Part shown: one piece after another, positions 1-9,493 of the stretch
How positions within the stretch are numbered: position 1 is the first letter of the stretch
How the letters are laid out: each line of letters starts with the position of its first letter
NCBI GenBank assembly: GCA_028281495.1
Contig: JANQJU010000023.1
Span: 124,001 to 188,000 of the forward strand
Source of the DNA: SAR324 cluster bacterium
Lineage (GTDB): Bacteria; SAR324; NAC60-12
Direction: 5' to 3'
DNA: 64,000 nucleotides
The notes under the pieces: model-generated
What the model was told of the DNA's origin: nothing
The model's database searches: none
What the model saw: only the letters and a program-made list of their open reading frames with translations
Program-made: the position numbers and the translations under genes

Positions 1-2
1 AC

Positions 3-2075
3 ATGACCGACTTCGTGATAGCTGTCTGTGGCTTCTGGTTGGTCGGTTTCGGGTTGATGTTTGGATTGACAGAAAGTGGTTGGTTCGGAACTTCAGACTT
101 CATGATTTCCATTCAAAAGCCCTGGGATTCGGCCTTTTTTGTGTTTCAAGCCGTATTTGTTGGAACCGCGGCAACTATTACTTCTGGAGCGATTGCAGGA
201 CGTACCCGTTTCAGTGCTTACGTAATTTTATCATTGATTGTGTCCATTCTTGTGTACCCAGTTGCGGGACACTGGTCATGGGGTGGCGGTCTCCACGGCG
301 AGCAAGGCGGATGGTTAGCCAATATGGGATTCATTGACTTTGCTGGATCTACCGTTGTGCATAGTGTGGGTGGATGGGTAGCCTTAGCCGCGTTGATTGT
401 AGTGGGACCTCGTTTGGGGAGGTTCTCTCCAGATGGCAAACCACAGAAGTTTCAACCTCACAATACGATTTTAGCCTACTTGGGAACGTTTATTCTATTC
501 TTCGGATGGTTTGGGTTTAATGGAGGAAGCACACTCACTGCAACGGAAGATGTAGCACCAATCATCATGAATACCGTCTTAGCGGCATGTTTCGGTGCAA
601 TGGCTGCGGGAGCATTGAGCTGGATTTTCAGCCCTTTGCAACTCCCCGAAGGTGAAATGATTTCGAACGGCCTGCTCGGAGGGTTGGTTGGGATTACGGC
701 AGGGTGTGCTGCGGTAGATGCTGGCGGAGCAGCAGCAATTGGAGTGATCTCTGGAATAATCATCTATTTCGGGACGCTTTTCATGGAGCGTGTCTTGAAA
801 TTGGATGACGTTGTTGGAGCAGTTCCTGTTCATGGATTTTGTGGCGCGTGGGGGACCATTGCGGTTGGAATCTTTATTACGAGCGATAATCTCGGAGACA
901 TGAGCCGGTTGGAACTCATCGGAGTTCAAGCGATTGGTGTGGTGGCCTCGTTTATATGGGCGTTCTGTCTGACCTATTTGATCATGAGAGTGATCAATAT
1001 CTTCATTCCATTCCGAGTGCCCCCAGAAGATGAACGCATCGGACTCAACGTATCAGAGCATGGTTCTAAAATGGCTTGGTTGAATACCTTGCAAACGATG
1101 GGGGAGATCATTCGAGATGGCGATTTTTCCCATCGAGTGGAGGTAGAACCACAAACTGAAGCTGGAGAAGTTGCTGCCTGTTTTAACTCCTTGCTCAGGG
1201 AATTGGAAACCGTTGCAGATGTGGTAGACGTTATCGCACAAGGCAATCTGAACGTGGAGTTAAAGCCTAAAGGAGAACGCGATAAACTCGGGAAGGCACT
1301 CAATGGAGTATTTGCCAGCCTGAGAGATGTGATTGTACAGGTCAAAGATGTAGCAAAATCGATCGACGTGAGTGTGGGAGATCTGGCCAATACAAGCAGC
1401 AGCTTGATGGGAGATGTGATGGAGGTGACCACTGAAATCAGCAACGCTGCTGAAAAAATGAACGCCGAAACCCAGACGAGTCAAAATGTGGTTGCCAACA
1501 CAGTGGATGGTATGGAGTTTTTAAAGTCCAAGTTTTCCAACAATATGGAGATTATGGATCAACTGCGGGAATCCTTAGGCAGTGTACACCAGATCATTAC
1601 TGGCATCAAAGGCATCTCCAAACAGACCAATATGCTCTCTTTGAATGCAGCAATTGAAGCGGCAAAAGCGGGTGAGAAAGGGCGTGGTTTTTCCATTGTA
1701 GCGGAAGAAATCCGCAATCTAGCACATCGTTCGGCCGATGCTTCTCAGCAGATTGCAGAGCTGATTCACGATATCGAACGCAACAGCTCTCGTTTCCAGG
1801 ATGTTTCAAAGGAAGTGAATGACGCCCTTGCCGAGGCAATTGGAAATGTTGAACATACGAGCGTATCGTTCGATCGGGTGAAAGAAAGGATTTCTCAAGT
1901 GTATCAGGCAATCAGCAAATTGACTTCTACCACCGACACTCAGTCCACCGCAACGGCTGAGAGAGTGACCCAGATTGCCCAAGAGTTGGTCGATAAGGCG
2001 CAAGTCTTAGTGCTGATGATTACATTCTTTAAATTTGATGAAAAAATTCACGCCAAAATGTCCCCCGCCCAGTAG
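3..2075 (+). CDS. Ammonium transporter fused to methyl-accepting chemotaxis domain (5' end outside window)
   Basis: An Amt/MEP/Rh ammonium channel (about residues 1-345 of the visible part) continues into a HAMP-like linker (about 350-435) and an MCP signalling domain (about 440-690). The Amt part keeps the signature [15 protein letters not shown] with the substrate-site Asp and first pore His, and the second pore His in [11 protein letters not shown], so conduction looks possible. The MCP hairpin tip is recognisable ([20 protein letters not shown]). The first methionine falls inside what is normally the second Amt helix, so the true start and roughly 50-60 residues lie upstream. Inferred role: inner-membrane sensor coupling ammonium binding or transport to the chemotaxis kinase. 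No other chemotaxis genes are adjacent. Domain calls are strong; taxis function is inference. Confidence 0.93.
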   Translation: MTDFVIAVCGFWLVGFGLMFGLTESGWFGTSDFMISIQKPWDSAFFVFQAVFVGTAATITSGAIAGRTRFSAYVILSLIVSILVYPVAGHWSWGGGLHGEQGGWLANMGFIDFAGSTVVHSVGGWVALAALIVVGPRLGRFSPDGKPQKFQPHNTILAYLGTFILFFGWFGFNGGSTLTATEDVAPIIMNTVLAACFGAMAAGALSWIFSPLQLPEGEMISNGLLGGLVGITAGCAAVDAGGAAAIGVISGIIIYFGTLFMERVLKLDDVVGAVPVHGFCGAWGTIAVGIFITSDNLGDMSRLELIGVQAIGVVASFIWAFCLTYLIMRVINIFIPFRVPPEDERIGLNVSEHGSKMAWLNTLQTMGEIIRDGDFSHRVEVEPQTEAGEVAACFNSLLRELETVADVVDVIAQGNLNVELKPKGERDKLGKALNGVFASLRDVIVQVKDVAKSIDVSVGDLANTSSSLMGDVMEVTTEISNAAEKMNAETQTSQNVVANTVDGMEFLKSKFSNNMEIMDQLRESLGSVHQIITGIKGISKQTNMLSLNAAIEAAKAGEKGRGFSIVAEEIRNLAHRSADASQQIAELIHDIERNSSRFQDVSKEVNDALAEAIGNVEHTSVSFDRVKERISQVYQAISKLTSTTDTQSTATAERVTQIAQELVDKAQVLVLMITFFKFDEKIHAKMSPAQ

Positions 2076-2083
2076 CGATAGAA

Positions 2084-2127
2084 GCGTTTTTCACCCTGAG
2101 CGGTAGAAGTCGTTTAGGGTGAAACGC
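2084..2127. terminator. Hairpin between convergent amt-mcp and guaA
   Basis: A 14-nt arm (gcgtttttcaccct) pairs with agggtgaaacgc 18 nt downstream, with two unpaired T on the left. It sits exactly between two convergent stop codons, so it may end both transcripts. No clear T-run follows on either strand, so intrinsic activity is uncertain. Confidence 0.5.
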
Positions 2128-2138
2128 ATTAAACTTTC

Positions 2139-3941
2139 TCATTCCCATCCGAATGTGCCGGGTGGCTTGTGAGTCACGTCATAGAATACGGCATCGATAC
2201 CCGGAAGTTTACGAATAGTATCTGCTAAAGGAAGTACAATATCCCAATCTATTTTTGCAAATTGAGCCGTCATCACGTCTTCTGAACAAACCGGTCGTAA
2301 AACCACACAGTCCCCCCGACCCTCTGTAGATAACGGCAACAAGATCACAAGCAGCTGAAAAATCTCGCGCATGAGTCCGTGATCAACAAGGGCCTGTGTT
2401 GCCAAAGCATCTGCTTCACGCAACAAGTCCAAACGGTCTTTGGTACAATAAGCTTGGCGTGTTTGGAGAGACGGTAGTGTTGCTGGAGAAAGGAGAGTCA
2501 CCACACGGTTGACATCGCGAACTGCATTGGTGATCTGGATTGCCGTTTGCTCCAAAAGATCCCAATCGTGTGTACCCACCAAAACGGCTGGCTGGGCATA
2601 AGTTCGTTGGTCTCCTTGGACACCAACTGACCGGACTGGCAAGAGATCGACTGTGTAATCACTATGAGCCACACTTTGTTTTAAAACAGATAGGGTCCCC
2701 TCGGTATCTTGAGGTGTTGAAGTGCCAGAATCGCAAAGCACATTGATTGAAAGTCCAGGCCCAGGGAAAGGATGCCGCCATACCAGCGTTTCTGGAAGAC
2801 CTAAGATTTCTCCTAATTTGCGAACTTCATCTTTATATAGCTCTTTCAGCGGCTCGACGACTTTTCCTTCAAGCATCAAGTCTTGTACTTCTTTCACTCG
2901 ATTGTGATGCGATTTGATTACATGTGAATGTTCAGTGCCCCCGGATTCGATAATATCGGGGTATAAAGTGCCTTGCCCGAGCATCCACAGATCTGGATCG
3001 AGATTCAATTGCTGTAAAAATTGATCACGAACTTTAATGAAGGTGGCCCCCACCTGATGTCGCTTTTCTTGCGGATCGACTTTGCCCGCCACTGCTTCCA
3101 AGAAAGTCTTACTTGCGTCCAAGGCTTTGATGTTTTCATACCCCAACTCATGATAACGCTCCATAATAGCACGTCCCTCATCTTTTCTCATGAAGCCATT
3201 ATCAATAAACAGTCCCAGTACGCGCTTGTGCCCCAAAGCCTTGTTTAACAACGCGAAGGCAACAGAGGAATCGACCCCACCACTCAAAAACATAAGCACA
3301 TTCCGTTCCCCCACAGTTTGACAGATGGCTTCGATGGCTTCTTCTACAAAGGTTTCCATCGACCATCCAGGATGAGCACCACAAACTTTGACGAAGTTTC
3401 CCAAGATGTGGCGTCCCCAAACAGAGTCTTTAACTTCGGGATGGAATTGAAGCGTGTACATTGGCCGAGATTCATGTTGCATTGCGGCCACGGGTCCGTT
3501 TTTGGTGCGACCGATCACATGGAATCCCTTTGGAGGTTTCGTCACCGTATCGCCATGACTCATCCATACTTGACTACTCGACCCGATCCCCACCCATAAA
3601 GGAGACTCAGCCGTGGTTTCAAACACGGCCTTGCCGAACTCTCCGCGACCTAAATTTTCAACCGATCCTTCATATTGCAGAGCAATCAATTGATGGCCAT
3701 AACAAAGTCCCAAGATAGGCAAATCGAGAGATAAAATTTCGGAATTGAAAGCGGGCGTGTCATCTCCAAAGACCGACGATGGGCCACCGGAAAAAATCAC
3801 CCCTTTGGCCTTCTTTAGCTTCTGGATATCTGTCACGGGAGAGTGAATTTCGGTGTAAATTCCCAAATGACGAATTCGTTTGGCTATGAGGTGAGCATAC
3901 TGACTTCCAAAGTCGAGAACGGCAATAATATCGCGGGACAT
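2139..3941 (-). CDS. guaA: GMP synthase (glutamine-hydrolysing), long eukaryote-like form
   Basis: Converts XMP, ATP and glutamine to GMP, the last step of guanine nucleotide synthesis. The N-terminal class I amidotransferase shows the nucleophile motif GLCYGHQ and the QFHPEV His/Glu pair. The ATP-pyrophosphatase domain has the P-loop LSGGVDSSVAF. The protein ends in the family tail KPPGTFGWE. At 600 aa it is longer than the usual ~525-aa bacterial enzyme. The extra sequence is in the C-terminal dimerisation domain (around VDLLPVRSVGVQGDQRTYAQ and CVVLRPVCSEDVMTA) and resembles the animal-type enzyme. The ATG at 3941 was chosen over the upstream in-frame TTG at 3956 because AGAGGA lies six bases before it. 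It is divergent from the Tat gene. Confidence 0.96.
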   Translation of the reverse strand: MSRDIIAVLDFGSQYAHLIAKRIRHLGIYTEIHSPVTDIQKLKKAKGVIFSGGPSSVFGDDTPAFNSEILSLDLPILGLCYGHQLIALQYEGSVENLGRGEFGKAVFETTAESPLWVGIGSSSQVWMSHGDTVTKPPKGFHVIGRTKNGPVAAMQHESRPMYTLQFHPEVKDSVWGRHILGNFVKVCGAHPGWSMETFVEEAIEAICQTVGERNVLMFLSGGVDSSVAFALLNKALGHKRVLGLFIDNGFMRKDEGRAIMERYHELGYENIKALDASKTFLEAVAGKVDPQEKRHQVGATFIKVRDQFLQQLNLDPDLWMLGQGTLYPDIIESGGTEHSHVIKSHHNRVKEVQDLMLEGKVVEPLKELYKDEVRKLGEILGLPETLVWRHPFPGPGLSINVLCDSGTSTPQDTEGTLSVLKQSVAHSDYTVDLLPVRSVGVQGDQRTYAQPAVLVGTHDWDLLEQTAIQITNAVRDVNRVVTLLSPATLPSLQTRQAYCTKDRLDLLREADALATQALVDHGLMREIFQLLVILLPLSTEGRGDCVVLRPVCSEDVMTAQFAKIDWDIVLPLADTIRKLPGIDAVFYDVTHKPPGTFGWE

Positions 3942-3968
3942 AGGGGATCCTCTCAAAATCGATTAGAG

Positions 3969-3996
3969 TTGAAAAACCCGTCAGAAAGCTTATATT
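3969..3996 (+). promoter_or_regulatory. Candidate sigma70-type promoter for tatA/B-like gene
   Basis: TTGAAA at 3969-3974 and TATATT at 3991-3996, separated by 16 nt, each match the consensus at five of six bases. They lie 53 nt upstream of the ATG at 4050 in the short divergent gap with guaA. Confidence 0.45.
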
Positions 3997-4049
3997 GAGG
4001 GGAAAAACGTATCCCAGCACCTTAAAAAATCAATTCAAAAGGGGACTCC

Positions 4050-4490
4050 ATGTTTGGTATTGGTATGCCGGAATTGATCATCATTTTGGTGATCGCATTG
4101 CTTGTAATTGGACCACAAAAATTACCGGACTTTCTCCGTTCGATTGGGCGCGGTTTGGCCGAATTCAAACGAGCGACCAACGACATCCGACATACCGTCC
4201 AAACCGAAATGGATAGGGTCGTCGAAGAAACAGACCTGAAAGAAGTAAAATCTAACATTGAAAACGATTTTGGAGGAGTTGCGACTGACTTGAAACGCAT
4301 CCACCAAATGAAAAGCTCCCCTGAAGAAGCCTTCAATGCACTCGCGGGTTCTGTGGAGAAATCCAATGAACCTTCAACTCCGGATTCAGCTTCTTCAGCT
4401 TCTGCAAACGCTTCCTCGAGTTCCTCTACCTCGGCTGCATCAAGCTCCTCCCCTTCTCCTACGGCAGTTCCTGAGCACGTCAAATCTTGA
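4050..4490 (+). CDS. Sec-independent translocase subunit, TatA/TatB family
   Basis: A single N-terminal membrane helix (residues 4-20, [15 protein letters not shown]) is followed by the GPQKLP hinge and an amphipathic helix with GLAEFKRA. The remainder is an acidic middle and a Ser/Ala-rich tail (about residues 108-140). This is the architecture of the Tat pore/receptor subunits that move folded twin-arginine proteins across the inner membrane. The 146-aa length and the GP-x-x-LP hinge favour TatB, while the FK motif is TatA-like, so I leave the symbol open. A good ribosome site (AGGGGAC) precedes the ATG. No tatC is nearby. Confidence 0.88.
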   Translation: MFGIGMPELIIILVIALLVIGPQKLPDFLRSIGRGLAEFKRATNDIRHTVQTEMDRVVEETDLKEVKSNIENDFGGVATDLKRIHQMKSSPEEAFNALAGSVEKSNEPSTPDSASSASANASSSSSTSAASSSSPSPTAVPEHVKS

Positions 4491-4533
4491 CTCAATTCAT
4501 TTCTAAGCTGAATTCGTCTTTGAGCTGATAGCG

Positions 4534-6576
4534 TTATTCTATCACCCATCGTAGATAATGTTTTAGGACGCCGAGCAGCTCTTGGAAATCGATAGGTTTG
4601 GTGAGATATCCGTTCATCCCCACTTCATAGGCACGTGCTTGTTGTTCTGTGAACGCATCGGCAGAGAGTGCGACAATCGGAATATGTCGGAGTTCAGGTA
4701 AGGCCCGGATGGCTTGCGTGGCTTCAAAACCGGACATCTGCGGCATATGAAGATCCATCAAAACGAGGTCGGGTAGGATACCTTGGGCCTGAAAGCTCAG
4801 AATTTTTTGAAGGCCTTCTTCACCTGTACTGGCAAGTTGAATCGGAATTCCTGCATCACGAAACAAAGATTTGATTGTGATCTGGTTGATCTGGTTATCT
4901 TCTACAACTACAACGAGATTGTCAGACGAAAAATGGAAGGTTTGGCTGGAAGGTTTGGAGGATTCTTCAACAATCGAATGGGTTTCGGTGAATGGCAAAG
5001 TTATTGAAAATGAGGATCCTTCATCGACTCTGCTTTGGATACTGATCGTTCCGCCCATGAGATCTGTTAACTTTTTGGTAATCGCTAACCCCAAACCAGT
5101 CCCCTCGAAATGACGAGTCAGGGTTCGGTCCACTTGCTCAAAGGCGTCGAAAATACGTTGTTGTTTTTCAATAGGGATGCCGATGCCTTCATCTTGGACT
5201 GTAAAGCGGAGTAGGTTGTCTTCTAAGAGGCCAACCTGAAAAGACACCGATTTATTCGGTGGAGTGAACTTAATGGCATTGCCAATCAAATTGGCAAACA
5301 CTTGTCGCAGCTTGCCTCTATCTGACACGATGTCGCGAGGCACTTGAGGCAAAACTTCATACGTAAAACGGACTCCCCTCTGTTCGGCATATAGACTGTA
5401 GGTGACCACGAGGTCCTCAACGAGTTTTTGCAAATTAAAGGGAGACAACGTGAGATCCATTCGTCCTGCTTCGATTTTGGAAAGGTCTAACACATTGTTA
5501 ATCAATTCCGATAAATTTTGGCCATTGGTTTTGATATGGCTTAAATACTCTTGAACTTCTTCGGGCAAACCGAGGTTTGGGCTCCGGTTTAACAAAGATT
5601 GGGTCAGGCCAATGATCACGTTAAGCGGTGTGCGGATTTCATGGCTCATGTTGGCTAAAAACTCCGACTTTGCGTTCGCCGCCATCTCAGCTTGTTCTTT
5701 CGCTTTTTGTAATGCACCTGTTCGCTGTGCAATCTGTTGCTCCAATTGACTTTGGTGTCGTTGTATTGCTGCTTCGGCCTGTTTGCGTTTCGTAACATCT
5801 ACCAAAACTCCTAAAGAACAAATAATTTCACCGTGTTCGTTCCGTTCAACAGTTGCAGAAAGCTCTATATCCAGAACCTCACCATTTTTTTTCACAAACT
5901 GAAAAGGCACCTCATTACAAAAGCCATTTTGGAAAAATTGAGGCAAACTTTCTTCAATAGCAAACTGGCGAGACGCCTCAGTTAGAAAATCAATAGACTT
6001 CTTACCAATTACTTCTTCTCGCCTATATCCAAGCTTTTCCAGCCAACAATCACTTACGCTAATGAGTCGGCCTTGCCGATCTATAGAATGGAGCATAATC
6101 GGAGTTTTAGTATACAAAGAGCGATATCGTGCCTCGCTTTTAGAAAGTGCTTCTGCAATATGCTTGTGTTTAGTGATATCCCAGCAGACTCCTGTCATAC
6201 AAATCGGTAAACCAATATCATTGCGCAGCACTTTGCCACGGTCAGAAACAAAATGAAGCGAACCATCTGGCCAAATGACTCGATATTCAAAATCTACTTC
6301 ATTGCCACCAGCTAACGCGTTTTCGACACAGGCCAACACCCACTCTCGATCTTCCGGATGCAATGCGGATTCAAAATCACGGAGCGTCCCTTCAAAACAT
6401 TCCTTGCGGTCGCCAAACACAGGATGGGGTCTACCATCCCAGATTACTAAATTGCTCACCACATCCCAACGCCAAGTTCCTGCACCAGATGACTGCACGG
6501 CTAAGCTCAAGCGAGCTTCCGTTTCTTGCAAACGGCGAAAAAGTTCTTCATGCGTGGCGTTATCATGTTGGCTCAT
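4534..6576 (-). CDS. Soluble hybrid sensor histidine kinase (PAS-PAS-HisKA-HATPase-REC)
   Basis: A 680-residue protein with no membrane segment. Two PAS/PAC sensor domains (about 25-145 and 148-265) lead into a coiled coil and the phospho-acceptor motif FLANMSHEIRTPLN. The ATPase domain has the N box NLIGNAIKF and G boxes DEGIGIP and GTGLGLA. A C-terminal receiver (about 555-675) keeps the phospho-Asp in LVLMDLHMP and the Lys in LTKPI. It should read a cytosolic or diffusible signal and feed a phosphorelay; no HPt partner is adjacent. It is divergent from a nucleotide cyclase gene, and the shared intergenic region carries an inverted repeat around a promoter. Confidence 0.95.
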   Translation of the reverse strand: MSQHDNATHEELFRRLQETEARLSLAVQSSGAGTWRWDVVSNLVIWDGRPHPVFGDRKECFEGTLRDFESALHPEDREWVLACVENALAGGNEVDFEYRVIWPDGSLHFVSDRGKVLRNDIGLPICMTGVCWDITKHKHIAEALSKSEARYRSLYTKTPIMLHSIDRQGRLISVSDCWLEKLGYRREEVIGKKSIDFLTEASRQFAIEESLPQFFQNGFCNEVPFQFVKKNGEVLDIELSATVERNEHGEIICSLGVLVDVTKRKQAEAAIQRHQSQLEQQIAQRTGALQKAKEQAEMAANAKSEFLANMSHEIRTPLNVIIGLTQSLLNRSPNLGLPEEVQEYLSHIKTNGQNLSELINNVLDLSKIEAGRMDLTLSPFNLQKLVEDLVVTYSLYAEQRGVRFTYEVLPQVPRDIVSDRGKLRQVFANLIGNAIKFTPPNKSVSFQVGLLEDNLLRFTVQDEGIGIPIEKQQRIFDAFEQVDRTLTRHFEGTGLGLAITKKLTDLMGGTISIQSRVDEGSSFSITLPFTETHSIVEESSKPSSQTFHFSSDNLVVVVEDNQINQITIKSLFRDAGIPIQLASTGEEGLQKILSFQAQGILPDLVLMDLHMPQMSGFEATQAIRALPELRHIPIVALSADAFTEQQARAYEVGMNGYLTKPIDFQELLGVLKHYLRWVIE

Positions 6577-6626
6577 TCAACCTCCAAATTGTGATAGGTA
6601 GATAACATTTTTTATCGGGATTTTGT

Positions 6627-6724
6627 TCTGACTCTTTATCAAGCTTCTGTAATAGAAATACTAAAATAAAGGAAAGGTTTTCTCGTGTTATAATCTTTCG
6701 GTAAACTACTGTCAAAGAGTCAGA
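6627..6724. repeat. 11-bp inverted repeat flanking a promoter
   Basis: TCTGACTCTTT at 6627-6637 is the exact reverse complement of AAAGAGTCAGA at 6714-6724. The 76 bp between them contain an extended -10 promoter. The placement in a divergent intergenic region suggests paired operator sites for a regulator that bridges the two arms. That role is inference. Confidence 0.5.
6686..6694 (+). promoter_or_regulatory. Extended -10 promoter for the nucleotide cyclase gene
   Basis: TGTTATAAT is a perfect extended -10 element (TG-n-TATAAT). No good -35 is visible at the normal distance, as is common for this promoter class. A transcript starting near 6701 would give a leader of about 75 or 150 nt, depending on the start codon used. 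Confidence 0.5.
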
Positions 6725-6851
6725 CATCCGACAATCCATGAAATACACTTGAAAGAGATTCGTCAGCCATGTCAAATTGCTTAAGGTATTTCATACAACT
6801 TGCCTTAGAAATTTCATAGACCTCACAGCTGACTCTCCCCAGAATATCGTC

Positions 6852-8702
6852 ATGTCAACCTCCTCATTAACGATAACAGAATTTCTTCAAAAATATCCTT
6901 GGTCTCCTGAAGAAAAAGCGCAACATCCAATAGATTATCTATGGCATTTTGATCTATCGGTTCGCAAAGAGGCTCTATGGCCTGCCTTAGCAGATACGTC
7001 CATGTTCAACCGCCTACTCGGTCTACCACCTATGCAGTTCGAAGAGCAGGGTGACAAACTGTTTGGTCGCACCTCATATGGCCTATTTCAAATGGAGTGG
7101 CGGGAAGTGGAATGGGAATGGGAATATGGACGAGTTTTCCGCAATGCCAGAGAATTTTCTCATGGTTTTGCACACTATCTTCGAGGGATCTATTTGTTTG
7201 AAGAAAGAGGGCGAGAGGACCTTCGCCTTTATGTCTATTTTGGATGGTTGCCCAAAGGGTGGTGGAATCGTTGGGTGGTGAAAATCAGCATGAAAGTCTT
7301 GCGTCGAAAATATGATGAAGGCATTCCAAAAGTTGTCCAGTTTGCAAAAACCCCGAAAGAGTTTCCTAAGTTAGTGGAAACCTCGAATCCGTGGGTGATT
7401 CCTCAAGATAAATTTTCTGAAATCGGACAAGCTTTGCAAGGCTCTCATCTCAACCCAGAGCTCGTTCAGCGGGTATTGGACTTTGTGAAAAGTGCCAGCG
7501 ATGATGAGTTAGACCGCATCCGAGTTCGCCCCTTAGCACGTGCTTGGGAAGTGGCTGAACGTGAACTCCTTTCTGTGTTCCTCAATGCCACTCGTCAAGG
7601 TTTATTTTTGCTCACTTGGGATGTCATTTGCCCGCATTGTCGAGGCAGCCGGGAGGATGTGAAACACTTAGGAGAGATTCCCAAAGAAGTGTACTGTCCC
7701 ATTTGTGAGATTGATTTTGATCCAACAGATCTCAACGGGTTGGAGGTTACGTTTCATGTTCATCCTGTTATCCGAAAAGTGGAAAAACAACTCTATTGCA
7801 GTGCTGAGGTATCGGGCAAACCGCATATAAAGCTAAAAACTTTAGTCCCAGCCCAACAAAGCGATTCGGTGGTGACTCAAGTCCCACCAGGGCGCTACCG
7901 TATGCGGATTAAAGGTTGGAAAAAGTACGATTGGTTGGAGGTTACGAACGGACTGCCCAGTGGGTCGTTCGTTTGGAAAGAGGTGCCTCAAAATCACAAT
8001 TTCGTAACAGGTCCTAATCCTAAATTGGAACTTATTAATGCTTCCTCAGAGGACCATGTGTTTGTGCTAGAAGAATATGAGTCCGACAAAGATGCCTTGA
8101 GGCCTGTGGATTTATTCAACTTTCAGGAGTTTCGTGATTTGTTTTCCGAGGAAGCAGTAGCGTCTGGAATGAAATTGGATATTGGAAATCAGACCATTCT
8201 TTTCACAGATATTGTGGGGTCTACCAAATTTTATGCCTTGAAGGGGGATGCCGATGCTTTCGCTATTGTACAGAAGCACTTTGTCACGATTTACGATTTG
8301 ATTCGGTCAAATGAGGGAGCGGTTGTCAAAACAATTGGGGATGCGGTGATGGCATCTTTCACCAATCCCATGCAAGGGCTAGAAACAGCAATCCAGCTAC
8401 AGCATCATTTCAGTGCAAGCAATCCGGCTGCAAACTTCCGTCTGCGTGCCTCGCTTCATGAGGGGAGTTGTCTTGCTGTTCAGTTTAATAACAATATCGA
8501 CTATTTTGGGATGACTGTAAATATCGCAGCAAAACTCCAGGGACTTTCAGAAGCAGGTCAAGTGGTTTTCTCGGATACGATCAAAATCCACAAAGCAGTC
8601 GAAGAATTTCTCGCTGCAAACAATTACAATTTAGAGATGCTAAGCTATCGCCCACCTTCCGAAGCAGAAGACTTGAAGGTGTACCGAATGTCGATTGTAT
8701 GA
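6852..8702 (+). CDS. Class III adenylate/guanylate cyclase with SRPBCC-like N-terminus and zinc ribbon
   Basis: The C-terminal ~180 residues are a class III nucleotide cyclase domain with both metal-binding aspartates (LFTDIVGSTKF and IGDAVMASF) and the DYFGMTVNIAAKL region, so it probably makes cAMP. The N-terminal part resembles DUF5939/START-like lipid-pocket folds found on other bacterial cyclases. A zinc-ribbon pair, CPHC and CPIC, lies near residues 262-293. No membrane helix is seen. An in-frame TTG at 6777 adds 25 residues (641 aa in total). I prefer the ATG at 6852 because the added residues look non-conserved, but neither has a strong ribosome site. A cyclic-nucleotide-binding protein is encoded at 50412-52625. 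Confidence 0.92.
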   Translation: MSTSSLTITEFLQKYPWSPEEKAQHPIDYLWHFDLSVRKEALWPALADTSMFNRLLGLPPMQFEEQGDKLFGRTSYGLFQMEWREVEWEWEYGRVFRNAREFSHGFAHYLRGIYLFEERGREDLRLYVYFGWLPKGWWNRWVVKISMKVLRRKYDEGIPKVVQFAKTPKEFPKLVETSNPWVIPQDKFSEIGQALQGSHLNPELVQRVLDFVKSASDDELDRIRVRPLARAWEVAERELLSVFLNATRQGLFLLTWDVICPHCRGSREDVKHLGEIPKEVYCPICEIDFDPTDLNGLEVTFHVHPVIRKVEKQLYCSAEVSGKPHIKLKTLVPAQQSDSVVTQVPPGRYRMRIKGWKKYDWLEVTNGLPSGSFVWKEVPQNHNFVTGPNPKLELINASSEDHVFVLEEYESDKDALRPVDLFNFQEFRDLFSEEAVASGMKLDIGNQTILFTDIVGSTKFYALKGDADAFAIVQKHFVTIYDLIRSNEGAVVKTIGDAVMASFTNPMQGLETAIQLQHHFSASNPAANFRLRASLHEGSCLAVQFNNNIDYFGMTVNIAAKLQGLSEAGQVVFSDTIKIHKAVEEFLAANNYNLEMLSYRPPSEAEDLKVYRMSIV

Positions 8703-8739
8703 GATCGATCAGCAAAACAATCAACGTGTTTGCATTGAG

Positions 8740-9255
8740 CTAATTCCCAAAGCGAGGCAAATACGTCTGCCATGTTGGATGAGTGCTTTCGGTCCCTAAG
8801 GAGAAAACTAGAAATTGATACCAATCAGGCTCTACTGGAGGTTTTTTCAATTGAAATGGAGTGTGTTCCAAACGCATGTTCCCTTTTTTCGTATTGCAGG
8901 AGTTACATGCGGTCACGATATTTTCCCAATTGGTTTCCCCTCCTAAGCTCCGAGGGACTACATGATCACAGGTAAGTTGGGAGGTGGGAAAGCGAGTGTG
9001 ACAGTATTGGCAGGTGTAGCTATCACGAAGAAAGATCGTATCTCTAGAAAATTTAACACGGCTGCGCTCGAAGCGAACATATCGAAGGAGACGAATGACG
9101 GCAGGCATTTGGAAGGATCTGGAGACGCTACGAACTTCACGATCATAGACTTCAATAACCTCAACTTTTTCCAGGAATACCAAAGTGATTGCTTTACGCC
9201 ACGAAACAACCTTGAGGGGTTCGAAACTTGCGTTAAGGAGCAATGTACGTTCCAT
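8740..9255 (-). CDS. HNH endonuclease family protein
   Basis: A 171-residue protein of the widespread small HNH family. Two zinc-knuckle pairs (CQYC and CNSC) frame the catalytic region with DHVVPRSLGG and the ENIVTAC Asn. The N-terminus MERTLLLNASFEPLKVVSW matches the conserved start of these proteins, so I chose the ATG at 9255. An upstream GTG at 9297 follows AAGGAGG with no spacing and would add 14 residues. Its physiological substrate is unknown. It faces the cyclase gene convergently and no mobile element is nearby. Confidence 0.88.
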   Translation of the reverse strand: MERTLLLNASFEPLKVVSWRKAITLVFLEKVEVIEVYDREVRSVSRSFQMPAVIRLLRYVRFERSRVKFSRDTIFLRDSYTCQYCHTRFPTSQLTCDHVVPRSLGGETNWENIVTACNSCNTKKGNMRLEHTPFQLKKPPVEPDWYQFLVFSLGTESTHPTWQTYLPRFGN

Positions 9256-9493
9256 AAATGATAGCCAGTGATTGAGTAAATCTATCGGTTTATGCACCCT
9301 CCTTCGTTTTCCCCCAAATCCGTTTTTTAAAGGAATACCTGAGGAATTGCAATGGCAAAGTCCCTAGCGATCCTATGTACAGCGCCTGTTAATCTGTGAT
9401 AAAATAAAGAATTCAAATCGTAAAAAAAGATGAAGTCCTTTTGGGAGTTCAACTATGTTTTTGAGATACCTTACTTTTTATTCTTAATTTACT

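Noticed and set aside
4022..4549. 175-codon minus-strand frame opposite the Tat subunit gene
   Set aside because: The plus-strand frame has a clear membrane helix, a GPQKLP hinge and a ribosome site. The antisense frame is only the complement of its Ser/Ala-rich tail.
8740..9297. HNH gene as part of a homing or restriction element
   Set aside because: There is no intron, methylase or repeat boundary. The small stand-alone HNH family is common in chromosomes.
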